From Streptococcus porci DSM 23759 (lineage in GTDB: Bacteria > Bacillota > Bacilli > Lactobacillales > Streptococcaceae): DNA of 64,000 nucleotides. The notes under the pieces were generated by a model. It was not told where the DNA came from, made no database searches, and saw nothing but the letters and a program-made list of their open reading frames with translations. Location: contig NZ_KE384089.1 in NCBI RefSeq assembly GCF_000423765.1, forward strand, positions 135,729-199,728, in the 5' to 3' direction. The position numbers were made by a program, and so were the translations under genes. Positions 35,698-46,079 of the stretch are shown piece after piece (position 1 is the first letter of the stretch; every line of letters starts with the position of its first letter).

Positions 35698-35746
35698 AAA
35701 CACTGTTAGAGCAATGTGCTCAAAAAAAATTGGAGGATTTGTTAAC

Positions 35747-36022
35747 ATGGCTAACAAACAAGATTTGATTGCAAAAGTTGCGGAAAGCACTTCGTTGACT
35801 AAAAAAGATTCAGCAGCAGCAGTAGACGCTGTCTTTGCAGCAGTTTCAGAATACCTTGCAGCTGGTGAAAAAGTTCAGCTTATTGGTTTTGGTAACTTCG
35901 AAGTTCGCGAACGCGCAGCTCGTACAGGTCGTAACCCACAAACTGGTGAAGAAATCACTATCGCAGCTTCAAAAGTTCCAGCATTCAAAGCTGGTAAAGC
36001 ACTTAAAGACGCTGTAAAATAA
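35747..36022 (+). CDS. hup: DNA-binding protein HU
   Basis: A 91-residue nucleoid protein. [13 protein letters not shown] starts the family fold. The DNA-bending arm [19 protein letters not shown] is near residues 46-64, and [16 protein letters not shown] ends it. The ATG follows GGAGG. An upstream frame extension to 35693 overlaps the promoter. It is a single gene closed by a strong terminator at 36032-36080. Confidence 0.98.
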   Translation: MANKQDLIAKVAESTSLTKKDSAAAVDAVFAAVSEYLAAGEKVQLIGFGNFEVRERAARTGRNPQTGEEITIAASKVPAFKAGKALKDAVK

Positions 36023-36031
36023 TTTAACGTG

Positions 36032-36080
36032 AAAAAGCCTATTGTATCAACGTTTCTACGTTATGCAGTAGGCTTTTTTT
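36032..36080 (+). terminator. hup terminator
   Basis: AAAAAGCCTATTG pairs with CAGTAGGCTTTTT (one G-U) across a roughly 20-base loop that has its own AACG/CGTT pairing. A T-run follows to 36080. Confidence 0.85.
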
Positions 36081-36135
36081 GTGTTTTGGGGTGGGCGACT
36101 TCTGTTTTTTCTGTGAAGAAAATTCAGCTAGCATG

Positions 36136-36151
36136 TGCTATAATATTCCTA
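36136..36151 (+). promoter_or_regulatory. Extended -10 promoter placing the transcript start at the ATG
   Basis: TGCTATAAT, with TATAAT at 36139-36144, is only six bases from the ATG at 36151, so transcription should begin at or next to the A of ATG. No ribosome site fits in between. A leaderless mRNA is inferred. Confidence 0.6.
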
Positions 36152-36648
36152 TGGAAAATAAGCAAAAAATTGAAAATTATGAATTATTGTTAATGCAAGC
36201 TCAGGGACTTTTTGCAAATGAGACGAATGCATTAGCAAATCTATCAAATGCTTCGGCTATGTTGAATGGAATCTTGCCAAATTCAGTTTTTACAGGATTT
36301 TATCTATACAATGGTAAAGAATTAATTTTAGGACCATTTCAGGGTGGCGTTTCCTGTGTTCATATCGCACTTGGAAAAGGTGTCTGCGGTGAATCAGCTC
36401 AGAAGCGCCAAACGATGATTGTTGACGATGTGACCAAACATGCCAACTACATTTCTTGTGACAGCGCAGCAATGTCTGAAATTGTTATCCCTATGGTTAA
36501 AAACGAACAGTTAGTTGGTGTGCTTGATTTAGATTCACGTTTGATAGCGGACTATGATGCTATTGATAAAGATTATCTAGAAAAATTTGTGGCAATTTTG
36601 CTTGAAAAAACCATTTTTAACTTTGACATGTTTGGAGTAGAAAGCTAA
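36151..36648 (+). CDS. Free methionine-(R)-sulfoxide reductase (GAF domain)
   Basis: A 165-residue GAF-domain enzyme that reduces free Met-R-sulfoxide. The three family cysteines are in the segments [17 protein letters not shown] (near residues 70-83) and SCDSAAMSE (about 109). The middle segment TMIVDDV is also typical. The start at 36151 (MENKQK) matches the family. The longer frame from 36079 covers the hup terminator. Its stop overlaps the dnaX start (TAATG). Its promoter suggests a leaderless transcript. Confidence 0.92.
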   Translation: MENKQKIENYELLLMQAQGLFANETNALANLSNASAMLNGILPNSVFTGFYLYNGKELILGPFQGGVSCVHIALGKGVCGESAQKRQTMIVDDVTKHANYISCDSAAMSEIVIPMVKNEQLVGVLDLDSRLIADYDAIDKDYLEKFVAILLEKTIFNFDMFGVES

Positions 36649-38318
36649 TGTACCAAGCTCTTTATCGAAAATACCGCAGCCAAGCCTTTGATGAGATGGT
36701 CGGTCAGGAAGTGATTTCAACCACTTTGAAACAAGCTGTCGCTTCTGGTAAAATCAGTCATGCTTATCTTTTTTCTGGACCTCGCGGAACGGGTAAGACC
36801 TCGGCGGCAAAAATCTTTGCAAAGGCCATGAACTGTCCTAATCAAGTAGACGGCGAGCCTTGTAATGACTGTGATATTTGCCGTGACATCACTAATGGTA
36901 GCCTTGAGGATGTGATTGAAATTGACGCAGCCTCAAATAACGGCGTTGATGAAATCCGCGAGATTCGGGATAAATCAACGTATGCACCTAGCCGTGCCAC
37001 ATACAAGGTTTATATCATTGATGAGGTCCACATGCTTTCAACAGGAGCTTTCAACGCCCTATTGAAAACTTTGGAAGAACCAACTGAAAATGTGGTTTTC
37101 ATTTTGGCAACGACGGAGTTGCACAAGATTCCCGCCACAATCTTATCACGTGTGCAACGCTTTGAATTTAAATCGATCAAACAGGTGGCCATTCAGGGGC
37201 ATTTAGCGAGTATTTTAAGGACTGAAGGCATTGCTTTTGATGAGGATGCCCTGGTTATCATTGCTAGACGTGCTGAAGGTGGTATGCGTGATGCCCTGTC
37301 AATTTTGGATCAGGCGCTTAGCTTGGCTCCAGATAATCAAGTGACGGTTGCTGTTGCAGAGGAAATTACAGGCTCCATTGGTCTAGTGGCGCTAGATACT
37401 TATGTCTCAAACATCCGCCAACATCAGGTGACGGCTGCCCTTGAAAATCTTGAAACGCTCTTTAACAACGGTAAGTCCATGAGCCGTTTTGCCACAGATT
37501 TACTGACTTATCTGCGTGATTTGCTTATTGTGCAGACAGGTGGCACGGTAGCCCGCCAAACAGTGGCTTTCTCTGAAAATCTGTCCATCCCTCAGAGTCA
37601 AATTTTTACCATGATTGACACGGTGACGACAAGTTTGCCTGAGATTAAGACAGGTACTCACCCTAAGATTTATGCAGAGATGATGACCATTCGCTTGGGG
37701 CAAGCAAGCCAAGCTGCTCAGTTGGACATTTTTGAAAACCTAGAAGCGGAGCTCAGCCAGTTACGATCTGAAATCGCAGAGCTGAAAAAACAAGTGGCTC
37801 AAGGGGCATCCGCTCCTAGCTCTGCCATTGTTCCAAAATCGCAAAGTAAGAAAAGTGCTGTCGCTTTCAAAGTGGATAGGGTGAAAATCGTGACCATTAT
37901 GGAAGAAACAGTAGCAGATAGCCAACGCTCTAGAGAATATCTGGAGGCACTAAAAGGAGCTTGGAATGAGATTTTAGACTCCATCTCAGCTCAGGATAGG
38001 GCGCTCCTTTTAGGTTCTGAACCTGTATTAGCCAACTCAGAAAACGCCATCTTAGCTTTTGACGCAGCCTTTAATGCCGAGCAAGTTATGAAGCGTGAAA
38101 ATCTCAATGCTATCTTTGGCAACATTATGAGCAAGGCTGCTGGTTTTTCACCACAAATTATGGCAGTACCACGTCAGGATTTCAACGATATTAGGAGCGA
38201 ATTTGCCCAAAAAATGAAGGCACAGCGCATTGAGCAAGTTGAAGAGACGGATGAGACGCCAGCTTTACCAGAAGAATTTTCATACTTGGCAACTAAGGTG
38301 GAGATTTTAGAAGATTAG
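36648..38318 (+). CDS. dnaX: DNA polymerase III subunits gamma/tau
   Basis: A 556-residue clamp-loader ATPase. Walker A SGPRGTGKTS is near residue 44. The zinc-binding cysteines are in CPNQVDGEPCNDCDIC, Walker B in IIDEVHML, and the arginine finger region in ATILSRVQRFEF. A C-terminal tau-like part follows residue 370. It loads the sliding clamp at the fork. The ATG overlaps the fRMsr stop, so it depends on that transcript and on translational coupling. Copy A3 of the dispersed element starts 7 bases after its stop. Confidence 0.97.
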   Translation: MYQALYRKYRSQAFDEMVGQEVISTTLKQAVASGKISHAYLFSGPRGTGKTSAAKIFAKAMNCPNQVDGEPCNDCDICRDITNGSLEDVIEIDAASNNGVDEIREIRDKSTYAPSRATYKVYIIDEVHMLSTGAFNALLKTLEEPTENVVFILATTELHKIPATILSRVQRFEFKSIKQVAIQGHLASILRTEGIAFDEDALVIIARRAEGGMRDALSILDQALSLAPDNQVTVAVAEEITGSIGLVALDTYVSNIRQHQVTAALENLETLFNNGKSMSRFATDLLTYLRDLLIVQTGGTVARQTVAFSENLSIPQSQIFTMIDTVTTSLPEIKTGTHPKIYAEMMTIRLGQASQAAQLDIFENLEAELSQLRSEIAELKKQVAQGASAPSSAIVPKSQSKKSAVAFKVDRVKIVTIMEETVADSQRSREYLEALKGAWNEILDSISAQDRALLLGSEPVLANSENAILAFDAAFNAEQVMKRENLNAIFGNIMSKAAGFSPQIMAVPRQDFNDIRSEFAQKMKAQRIEQVEETDETPALPEEFSYLATKVEILED

Positions 38319-38324
38319 AAAAGA

Positions 38325-38445
38325 CTAGGATAAAAATCCTAACCTTTTGACATTATTGCAGATAAGCGCTTTAGCGCAGCAGTTGATTGAAAGCCATCAT
38401 CAACCCTTGTAATATAATGGATGGCCCTTCCTAATCAAGTGTAAT
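38325..38445 (+). repeat. Dispersed terminator-flanked element, diverged copy A3
   Basis: It starts just after dnaX with a hairpin (TAGGAT 38326-38331 with ATCCTA 38336-38341, then CCTTTT). It continues with the shared core: ATTATTGCAGA, GCGCTTTAGCGC, GTTGATTG, ATAATGGAT and CCTAATCAA. After about 38445 it no longer matches A1 and A2. A separate hairpin GGTAGTCA (38485-38492) / TGACTACC (38532-38539) follows. No gene was seen up to 38599. Confidence 0.7.
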
Positions 38446-38548
38446 GACCTGTGGGACCTTTTGAAGCGGGGCTTATAAGTTGACGGTAGTCAGCTTACAT
38501 CAATCAAAGTCTGGGGATAGGCTGTTTTTGGTGACTACCTGAAAAGGG

Positions 38549-38594
38549 GAAAGTGATGAAAAATTGAGAAGAATGTCAATTTTTCATCACTTTC
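38549..38594 (-). terminator. Long hairpin after birA
   Basis: An 18-bp perfect stem, 38549-38566 with 38577-38594 (GAAAGTGATGAAAAATTG), sits directly after the birA stop on the minus strand. Only CCCCTTTT follows, so the T-run is poor. It probably ends birA or protects the 3' end. Confidence 0.6.
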
Positions 38595-38599
38595 TTAGC

Positions 38600-39538
38600 T
38601 TACCAAGAAGTCAAACTAACTTCACCGCTGGAAATTTCCATGAGTCCACCCTTATCTAGCTCTACCAGAAGTCCACCAGTTGGTGTGATGTCCTGAGCAA
38701 TTCCAGAGTAATCTTCGCCATTTTGAGTAAAGGTGACATGTCTGTCTAGGACTAAGGATTTATCACGATAAACTTTATAGAGATCTTGCTCGGGAACGGT
38801 GGAGAAAATCTGCCAAATTTCGCTAATCAATTCGTTGCGCGTGATGTTAGGATTTTCCTCTGAAAACAGACTACCGACCTTGAGTGACAGCTCATCTGGG
38901 ATATTTTTTAGATGAAAATTGATTCCTACGCCAATGATGACATCAGTGATGGTACCTGTCTCTATTGAGGAAACCGCCTCGGTCAAGATACCGACAATTT
39001 TCTTGCCATCTAGATAGATATCATTGACCCACTTGATGTCGCAATCTTTGCCAGTCAGACGGTGAATAGCACGAACTGTAGCGCTGGCAACCATGATGGT
39101 ATAGGTCGGAAGATTATCAAAGGAGACGTTTGGCTTGATATGAAGGCTCATGTAAATGCCTCCATCTTTCTCAGCGAAAAACTGCCGCCCCATGCGACCA
39201 CGAGCAGCTGTCTGATTTCCTGCCAGATAGAGACGAGGTGAGGAATTACCCCTATCCATTCCCTGCTTTGCATCTAACTGGGTAGAAGCGCTACTTTGCA
39301 TAAAAGTTACCGGAAGCCCTGTTTTTTGTGTAATCTTGTCAGGAATAAGGAGGTCGCCCGATAGCCAACGATAGCCTTTTCCTTTACAGGTCTCGATAGA
39401 AACCCCTTGTTCCTCCAGAGTTTTAATTGCTTTCCAAATAGCTGTGCGAGATACTTGCAAGGATTGTGCCAGCATTTCACCGGTCATAAACTCCTTTTTC
39501 TCGTAGAGGGCCTCAAAAATTTTTTCGTAGGTTTTCAT
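38600..39538 (-). CDS. birA: Biotin--[acetyl-CoA carboxylase] ligase / biotin repressor BirA
   Basis: 312 residues. The N-terminal winged helix (MLAQSLQVSRTAIWKAIKTL near residue 22) marks the bifunctional repressor type. The catalytic domain has GNQTAARGRMGRQF near residue 112, with the biotinyl-AMP loop, and DIKWVNDIYLDGKKIVGIL near residue 170. It biotinylates carrier proteins such as the OAD carrier at 13446. ATG 39538 lies six bases after TATACT, so the mRNA is probably leaderless. The upstream in-frame start at 39556 overlaps that promoter. Confidence 0.95.
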   Translation of the reverse strand: MKTYEKIFEALYEKKEFMTGEMLAQSLQVSRTAIWKAIKTLEEQGVSIETCKGKGYRWLSGDLLIPDKITQKTGLPVTFMQSSASTQLDAKQGMDRGNSSPRLYLAGNQTAARGRMGRQFFAEKDGGIYMSLHIKPNVSFDNLPTYTIMVASATVRAIHRLTGKDCDIKWVNDIYLDGKKIVGILTEAVSSIETGTITDVIIGVGINFHLKNIPDELSLKVGSLFSEENPNITRNELISEIWQIFSTVPEQDLYKVYRDKSLVLDRHVTFTQNGEDYSGIAQDITPTGGLLVELDKGGLMEISSGEVSLTSW

Positions 39539-39633
39539 AAGTCTAGTATAGCACAAAAAAGCTCTTGGACAGCATTTTATAGAATAAATTTAATGGTAAA
39601 AATGAACGGAATATGTTAGAATACTAGGGTTAT

Positions 39634-39757
39634 TAAGTCCCGAAAAGGCGGCTGTAAGGAAAAAAGGATGGAGATTTCTACTCATTACTTCGCTTGTAAA
39701 GTATCTCCTTTCAGTCGGTGCTTTGTAACCTAGTAACACTATATTATCAAGGGGGAC
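39634..39757 (+). promoter_or_regulatory. SMK-box (SAM-III) riboswitch before metK
   Basis: This 124-base leader has SMK-box features: CCGAAAAGGCGGCTGTAAGG, then AAGGATGGAGATTTCTAC, later TATCTCCTTTCAGTCGG, and the AAGGGGGAC ribosome site just before the metK ATG. In the family SAM binding pairs the Shine-Dalgarno with an upstream anti-SD and stops translation. The position before metK in a streptococcus is the classic context. I matched motifs by eye and did not fold it. Confidence 0.85.
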
Positions 39758-39763
39758 ATTTTT

Positions 39764-40954
39764 ATGTCAGAACGTAAACTTTTCACGTCTGAGTCGGTTT
39801 CGGAGGGGCATCCGGATAAGATTGCAGACCAAATTTCAGATGCAATTTTGGATGCTATTTTAGAGCAGGATCCTGAGGCCCACGTAGCAGCTGAGACGGC
39901 TGTCTATACAGGATCAGTCCATGTTTTTGGCGAAATTTCAACGACTGCCTATGTTGATATCAACAAGGTCGTTCGTGAAACCATTGCAGAAATTGGCTAC
40001 AACAACGCAGAGTACGGTTTTGCTGCGGATTCAGTAGGGGTACATCCGTCATTGATTGAACAATCTCCAGATATCGCTCAGGGAGTTAATGAAGCTCTGG
40101 AGGTGCGAGAAGGTGAGAAAGATGAGCTTAACCTGATTGGTGCGGGAGACCAAGGTCTGATGTTTGGCTTTGCTATTGATGAAACGCCAGAGCTAATGCC
40201 ACTACCAATCTCACTGTCTCATAAGTTGGTGCGAAAATTAGCTGAGCTTCGTAAATCAGGTGCTATCAGCTACCTACGTCCAGATGCTAAATCTCAAGTG
40301 ACAGTTGAATACGACGAAAATGATAAACCAGTACGTGTGGATACTGTTGTTATTTCAACACAACACGACCCTGAAGCAACTAACAATCAAATTCGCGAGG
40401 ATATCATTAATCAAGTTATCAAGGCGGTAATTCCAGCGGAATATTTGGATGACAAAACCAAGTTTTTTATCAATCCTACTGGTCGCTTTGTTATCGGTGG
40501 TCCTCAAGGGGACTCTGGCTTGACAGGACGCAAAATTATCGTTGACACTTACGGAGGTTATTCTCGCCATGGTGGTGGTGCTTTCTCCGGTAAGGATGCA
40601 ACTAAGGTCGATCGCTCAGCTTCATATGCGGCGCGCTATATTGCTAAAAATATCGTAGCGGCAGGCCTTGCTAAGAAAGCAGAAGTGCAGTTGGCCTATG
40701 CTATCGGTGTGGCCCACCCAGTCTCAGTTCGTGTCGATACTTTTGGAACTTCGACAGTTTCCGAGGCTCTTTTGGAAAAAGCGGTGCGTGAAAACTTTGA
40801 CCTACGTCCAGCAGGCATCATCAAGATGCTTGACCTCAAACGTCCAATCTATAAGCAGACCGCAGCCTATGGACACATGGGACGTACAGACATTGACCTT
40901 CCATGGGAAAAATTAGATAAAGTTGATGCCCTCAAAGCAACGGTAGCAAAATAA
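39764..40954 (+). CDS. metK: S-adenosylmethionine synthetase
   Basis: A 396-residue enzyme that makes SAM from ATP and methionine. It has [16 protein letters not shown] near residue 15, the ATP hexapeptide region [10 protein letters not shown] near residue 126, and the P-loop-like [16 protein letters not shown] near residue 266. The length fits the family. Expression is controlled by the SMK-box leader. A MITE-like element begins at the base after its stop codon. Confidence 0.98.
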   Translation: MSERKLFTSESVSEGHPDKIADQISDAILDAILEQDPEAHVAAETAVYTGSVHVFGEISTTAYVDINKVVRETIAEIGYNNAEYGFAADSVGVHPSLIEQSPDIAQGVNEALEVREGEKDELNLIGAGDQGLMFGFAIDETPELMPLPISLSHKLVRKLAELRKSGAISYLRPDAKSQVTVEYDENDKPVRVDTVVISTQHDPEATNNQIREDIINQVIKAVIPAEYLDDKTKFFINPTGRFVIGGPQGDSGLTGRKIIVDTYGGYSRHGGGAFSGKDATKVDRSASYAARYIAKNIVAAGLAKKAEVQLAYAIGVAHPVSVRVDTFGTSTVSEALLEKAVRENFDLRPAGIIKMLDLKRPIYKQTAAYGHMGRTDIDLPWEKLDKVDALKATVAK

Positions 40955-41060
40955 TATAGTCGAATGAATTAGCTTTCAGGCAAGGAACTAAGGTATAGGC
41001 ACTACTAGAGTACGGCGAGTAGAAAGTGATGATGTATCAAAGCTAATTCAAATGACTATA
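40955..41060 (+). repeat. MITE-like element, copy B1
   Basis: A 106-bp unit with imperfect terminal inverted repeats of about 24 bases: TATAGTCGAATGAATTAGCT at the left and the inverse AGCTAATTCAAATGACTATA at the right. It is closely similar to 57785-57887. It begins at the first base after the metK stop. It has no coding capacity and may be mobilised in trans. Confidence 0.8.
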
Positions 41061-41072
41061 TGAAACATGGGG

Positions 41073-41260
41073 AGGCTGGGACTAAAGTCCTAGCCTTTTC
41101 ACATTATTGCAGACAGTTGCTTTGGCGTAGTGGTCAATTGGAAGTCTTCATCCTTTGCTATACAATGGATAGGTTCCCTCCCAATCAACTGTTCGGAAGT
41201 GGAGGACAAAATCAAAATCAGCAAGTATACCGACTTATCGATTTTATCCTCTCTTTTTTT
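41073..41260 (+). repeat. Dispersed terminator-flanked element, copy A2
   Basis: A 188-bp unit. The first hairpin is AGGCTGGGAC paired with GTCCTAGCCT, then TTTTC (41073-41099). The core runs through ATTGCAGACAG, TTTGGCG, TCAATTGGAAG, CAATGGATAGG and AATCAACTGT. The distal hairpin starts GGAGGACAAAATC and ends GATTTTATCCTC, then TCTTTTTTT. It aligns end to end with A1 on the other strand at 9951-10140. Confidence 0.85.
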
Positions 41261-41278
41261 AGTATATTCTCAGACTAT

Positions 41279-41307
41279 TTGACAAAAATATACAAAAAAG
41301 CTATAAT
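41279..41307 (+). promoter_or_regulatory. sstT promoter
   Basis: TTGACA (41279-41284), a 17-base spacer and TATAAT (41302-41307), a near-consensus promoter that begins 18 bases after the A2 distal terminator. Confidence 0.85.
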
Positions 41308-41335
41308 AGACAGGTATATTTATAAGGAGAAAACA

Positions 41336-42544
41336 ATGTCAAAAATAGTAGCAATCTGGCAAAAAATAGATTTGATTAAGAAGATTTCTATGGGAGTCGT
41401 TCTAGGTTTAATACTGGGTCTTATTGTTCCCAAGTTTCAGGTTATTGGACTATTGGGAACCTTATTTGTTGGAGCCTTGAAGGCTGTTGCGCCAATTTTG
41501 GTTTTCTCCTTGGTTGCGCACGCCTTGTCCCAAACCCAAAAAGGTCAGAAAACCAATATGAAAATGGTCATTTTCTTGTATCTGGTTGGAACCTTTTCTG
41601 CTTCCCTAGTGGCGGTGGTGGCTAGTTTCTTTTTTCCTATGCGCTTGGTTTTCTCTGACATAGCGTCAACGACAGACATTACACCACCTCAAGGAGTTGC
41701 TCAGGTTTTTCAAACTTTGTTATTAAATGTGGTTGACAATCCCATCAATGCTCTGGCTACCGCAAATTATATCGGTGTGCTGTCCTGGGCAGTTATCTTT
41801 GGCCTTGCCTTTCGTCACGCCAGTCATCAGACTAAGGATTTGTTGCAGTCAGCGGCTGAAGTAACTTCAAAAGTAGTAACTTGGGTTATCAACTTGGCGC
41901 CATTTGGTATTATGGGGCTGGTTTTCTCAACGATTGCAAGTAATGGTCTAGTAGCCTTGAAAAATTATGGTTTGCTTTTGCTGGTCTTGGTCAGTAGTAT
42001 GGTTTTTGTAGCTTTGGTGGTTAACCCTTTGATTGCCCTCTTTGTTATGAAAACCAATCCTTATCCGTTGGTTTTCCAATGTCTGCGAGAAAGTGGTGTA
42101 ACTGCCTTTTTTACACGTAGTTCGGCAGCTAATATCCCTGTCAATATGAAGTTGTGTGAAAAATTGGGGCTTGATCCGGATACTTATTCAGTTTCTATTC
42201 CACTAGGTGCCACCATTAACATGGCTGGTGCAGCTGTAACCATTAACGTTTTGACTATGGCTGCGGTTCATACGCTAGGCATAACAGTTGATTTTGGTTC
42301 AGCCCTGCTTTTGTCCGTCGTAGCTGCCTTATCTGCCGCCGGCGCTTCAGGTGTGGCAGGAGGATCACTCCTCCTTATTCCTGTAGCCTGTAGCCTCTTT
42401 GGTATTCCAAATGACCTTGCTATGCAGGTCGTAGGAGTGGGATTTGTGGTTGGGGTTATCCAAGACTCTTGCGAAACAGCTCTCAATTCATCAACAGATG
42501 TTCTCTTTACTGCCGTAGCTGAAAAATCAGCTTGGAAAAAATAA
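41336..42544 (+). CDS. sstT: Serine/threonine:sodium symporter SstT
   Basis: A 402-residue member of the glutamate/neutral amino acid transporter (DAACS) fold with eight membrane segments and two re-entrant loops. The family substrate loops [14 protein letters not shown] near residue 260 and [10 protein letters not shown] near residue 289 are visible. It takes up serine and threonine with Na+. ATG 41336 follows AAGGAG. The longer frame from 41060 runs back through the A2 element and is not coding. Confidence 0.93.
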   Translation: MSKIVAIWQKIDLIKKISMGVVLGLILGLIVPKFQVIGLLGTLFVGALKAVAPILVFSLVAHALSQTQKGQKTNMKMVIFLYLVGTFSASLVAVVASFFFPMRLVFSDIASTTDITPPQGVAQVFQTLLLNVVDNPINALATANYIGVLSWAVIFGLAFRHASHQTKDLLQSAAEVTSKVVTWVINLAPFGIMGLVFSTIASNGLVALKNYGLLLLVLVSSMVFVALVVNPLIALFVMKTNPYPLVFQCLRESGVTAFFTRSSAANIPVNMKLCEKLGLDPDTYSVSIPLGATINMAGAAVTINVLTMAAVHTLGITVDFGSALLLSVVAALSAAGASGVAGGSLLLIPVACSLFGIPNDLAMQVVGVGFVVGVIQDSCETALNSSTDVLFTAVAEKSAWKK

Positions 42545-42627
42545 ACTTCTTCAAGACGAGTGACTCCCCATATCGTGGACTGTGAAAAACAAAAATTTTC
42601 ACAAGAAACTATAAGAGGAGTTTTCGT

Positions 42628-42984
42628 ATGTCCAAAAGAAGTCCAAAGTCTGCATCTGAGAAACTAGAAAACTTCTACAGTTATTTGAATTAGCTTTGAA
42701 AAGGCAACAAGAGTTGTTTAAACTCGTCGGTAAAGTATAGAAATGATACAATAAACATTTGGTGTGCAGTTGCGAGTGTACCTTTAAAATCAAGTAGAGA
42801 GCACAAAACTGACGGGAAAAAGGTTGAAAATGTTAAAATAATGCCAATCAATAACGAAGAATTGCAGAGGTTGTTGGAAAACAATACAAAAAGCAGTCAG
42901 TTAATTTCGAATGTTGAGAATTCATTTGCGTTGTTGCCACAAAATTTTGATTTAAGTTGGAGAGATTCAATTCTTCAATTTTAA
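42628..42984 (+). pseudogene. Remnants of unrecognised genes in a 660-bp gap
   Basis: ATG 42628 has a good AGAGGAG site but ends after 21 codons (MSKRSPKSASEKLENFYSYLN). A neighbouring frame continues as LFELALKRQQELFKLVGKV (42681-42740), which suggests a frameshifted transposase OrfA-like helix-turn-helix start. From 42700 a third piece stays open to TAA 42982-42984 (ends FDLSWRDSILQF) with no start, like the 3' end of a lost gene. It is followed by a proper terminator. The families are not recognised with confidence. Confidence 0.45.
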
Positions 42985-43013
42985 GATTTTAAAAATTGCT
43001 TTCCGAAAAACAT

Positions 43014-43045
43014 AAATGACAGTAGAAATTCTGCTGTCATTTTTT
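43014..43045 (+). terminator. Terminator after the gene remnants
   Basis: AAATGACAGTAG (43014-43025) pairs with CTGCTGTCATTT (43031-43042, one G-U), then a T-run. Confidence 0.85.
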
Positions 43046-43168
43046 GTTTTCCAGAAACTAAGAAACTTCCCTTGAAATAATCCAAGAGAAGCTGTAAGTC
43101 GTTATATGTTTTTATAACTGTTTGTATTCTTGTGGTAAATTTTTGGTAAGTTGTACCAATTACTCTAT

Positions 43169-43194
43169 AGAAACGTTGATATGACAACGTTTCT
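43169..43194 (-). terminator. Hairpin after lysS
   Basis: AGAAACGTTG (43169-43178) and CAACGTTTCT (43185-43194) form a perfect 10-bp stem 9 bases past the lysS stop on the minus strand. There is no strong T-run. Confidence 0.55.
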
Positions 43195-43202
43195 GAGACG
43201 TC

Positions 43203-44723
<1,521 letters not shown>

Positions 44724-44884
44724 TTACCATAAAAGCTCCGCTTTTCCCACAAAAATAGCGATTTTCTTTCAAGGAAAAGTAAAGCTAAGGTGTTTTATCG
44801 TGAAAGTTCTGGTGACAGGCGCTTATTGAAAACTGTGCAGAAAGATAGTATAATAAACAGAGCAAAAAGGAAAGAAAGAGATCC

Positions 44885-45787
44885 ATGATTACATCTATTG
44901 TTTTTGACGTTGATGATACCATCTATGACCAGCAGGCACCTTACCGCATTGCCATGGAGAAGTGTTTCCCTGACTTTGATATGAGCAAAATTAATCAGGC
45001 CTATATCCGCTTTCGTCATTATTCGGATGTTGGTTTTCCAAGGGTAATGGCAGGGCAGTGGACGACAGAATATTTTCGTTTCTGGCGGTGCAAGGAGACG
45101 CTTTTGGAGTTTGGTTATCAGGAAATCACTGAAGAAGAGGGACATCATTTTCAAGAAGTCTATGAGCATGAGCTGGAAAATATTACCATGCTTGATGAAA
45201 TGCGCATGACCCTTGATTTTCTAAAATCAAAAGGTGTTCCCATAGGCATTATTACCAATGGTCCAACGGAGCACCAGCTTAAAAAAGTCAAGAAGTTAGG
45301 GTTATATGACTATGTAGATCCAAAACGTGTCATTGTCAGTCAGGCGACAGGTTTTCAAAAACCAGAAAAAGAGATTTTTAATTTGGCTGCTGAGCAATTT
45401 GACATGAATCCTCAAACGACGCTTTACGTTGGTGATTCTTATGATAATGATGTTAAGGGAGCTCATAATGGTGGGTGGCATTCTATGTGGTTTAACCATC
45501 GCGGACGCACCCTTAAACCTGGGACAAAACCGGTTTATGACGTAGCTATTGACAACTTTGAGCAACTCTTTGGTGCAGTTAAAGTCCTCTTTGACCTTCC
45601 TGATAATAAATTTATCTTTGATGTCAATGATAAGAAAAATCCAGTGCTTGAGATGGGTATCAATAATGGTCTTATGATGGCAGCCGAGCGCCTTTTAGAA
45701 AGTAACATGTCTATTGATAAGGTAGTCATCTTACTTCGCCTATCAAAAAATCAAGAGAAAATTCTACGCATGAAGTATGCGAAATAA
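44885..45787 (+). CDS. HAD-superfamily hydrolase (YjjG-like nucleotidase type)
   Basis: A 300-residue Rossmann-fold phosphatase. Motif I is FDVDDTIYD at residues 7-15, motif II is the TNG in IGIITNGPT near residue 122, motif III is the Lys in QKPEKEIF near residue 158, and motif IV is VGDSYDND near residue 182. A C-terminal extension of about 60 residues goes beyond the HAD core. The substrate is probably a nucleotide or sugar phosphate; this is inferred. Promoter TATAAT at 44849-44854; AAGGAAAG is the ribosome site. Confidence 0.85.
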   Translation: MITSIVFDVDDTIYDQQAPYRIAMEKCFPDFDMSKINQAYIRFRHYSDVGFPRVMAGQWTTEYFRFWRCKETLLEFGYQEITEEEGHHFQEVYEHELENITMLDEMRMTLDFLKSKGVPIGIITNGPTEHQLKKVKKLGLYDYVDPKRVIVSQATGFQKPEKEIFNLAAEQFDMNPQTTLYVGDSYDNDVKGAHNGGWHSMWFNHRGRTLKPGTKPVYDVAIDNFEQLFGAVKVLFDLPDNKFIFDVNDKKNPVLEMGINNGLMMAAERLLESNMSIDKVVILLRLSKNQEKILRMKYAK

Positions 45788-45810
45788 GAGAGTGTGATAA
45801 AAAAAGCAAG

Positions 45811-45848
45811 AGCCCTCATTAGGAGTATAATCCTAGTGAGGGCTTTGT
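45811..45848 (+). terminator. Terminator after the HAD gene
   Basis: AGCCCTCATTAGGA (45811-45824) pairs with TCCTAGTGAGGGCT (45831-45844, one A-G mismatch), then TTGTC. The rest of 45849-46003 has no gene, only a short CTTGCTTT/AAAGCAAG hairpin near 45930. Confidence 0.7.
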
Positions 45849-46003
45849 CAGTTCTTTTCTGTGTTCTGCGGGTGTTTGTGCAGCAGTCATCGTGAGTTAT
45901 TCCAGCTCTTTTATCATAATTTAAAAGCAATCGCTTGCTTTAAAAAGCAAGTAGTAGACTTTCGTAGACATCAGAAAATGCTCAAAAAGATTAAAAACAT
46001 AAA

Positions 46004-46041
46004 TGAAAACGCTTGCGTATTTTTGGTGAGATGGTTATAAT
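46004..46041 (+). promoter_or_regulatory. Amylopullulanase promoter with cre site
   Basis: TGAAAACGCTTGCG (46004-46017) fits the CcpA cre pattern with one deviation at the end. It overlaps the -35 TTGCGT (46013-46018), 17 bases before TATAAT (46036-46041). Catabolite repression by glucose is the inference. Confidence 0.75.
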
Positions 46042-46079
46042 GAAGATGTTGTACTATATTTTAATATAAGGAGGATATC

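Noticed and set aside
37770-37810. Possible programmed frameshift in dnaX at the A-run before CAAGTGG
   Set aside because: The run does not present an X-XXY-YYZ heptamer in the zero frame, and no stimulatory hairpin or nearby stop supports a gamma product.
41060-41335. N-terminal extension of sstT to 41060
   Set aside because: It runs through element A2 and the promoter. ATG 41336 has AAGGAG and fits family length.
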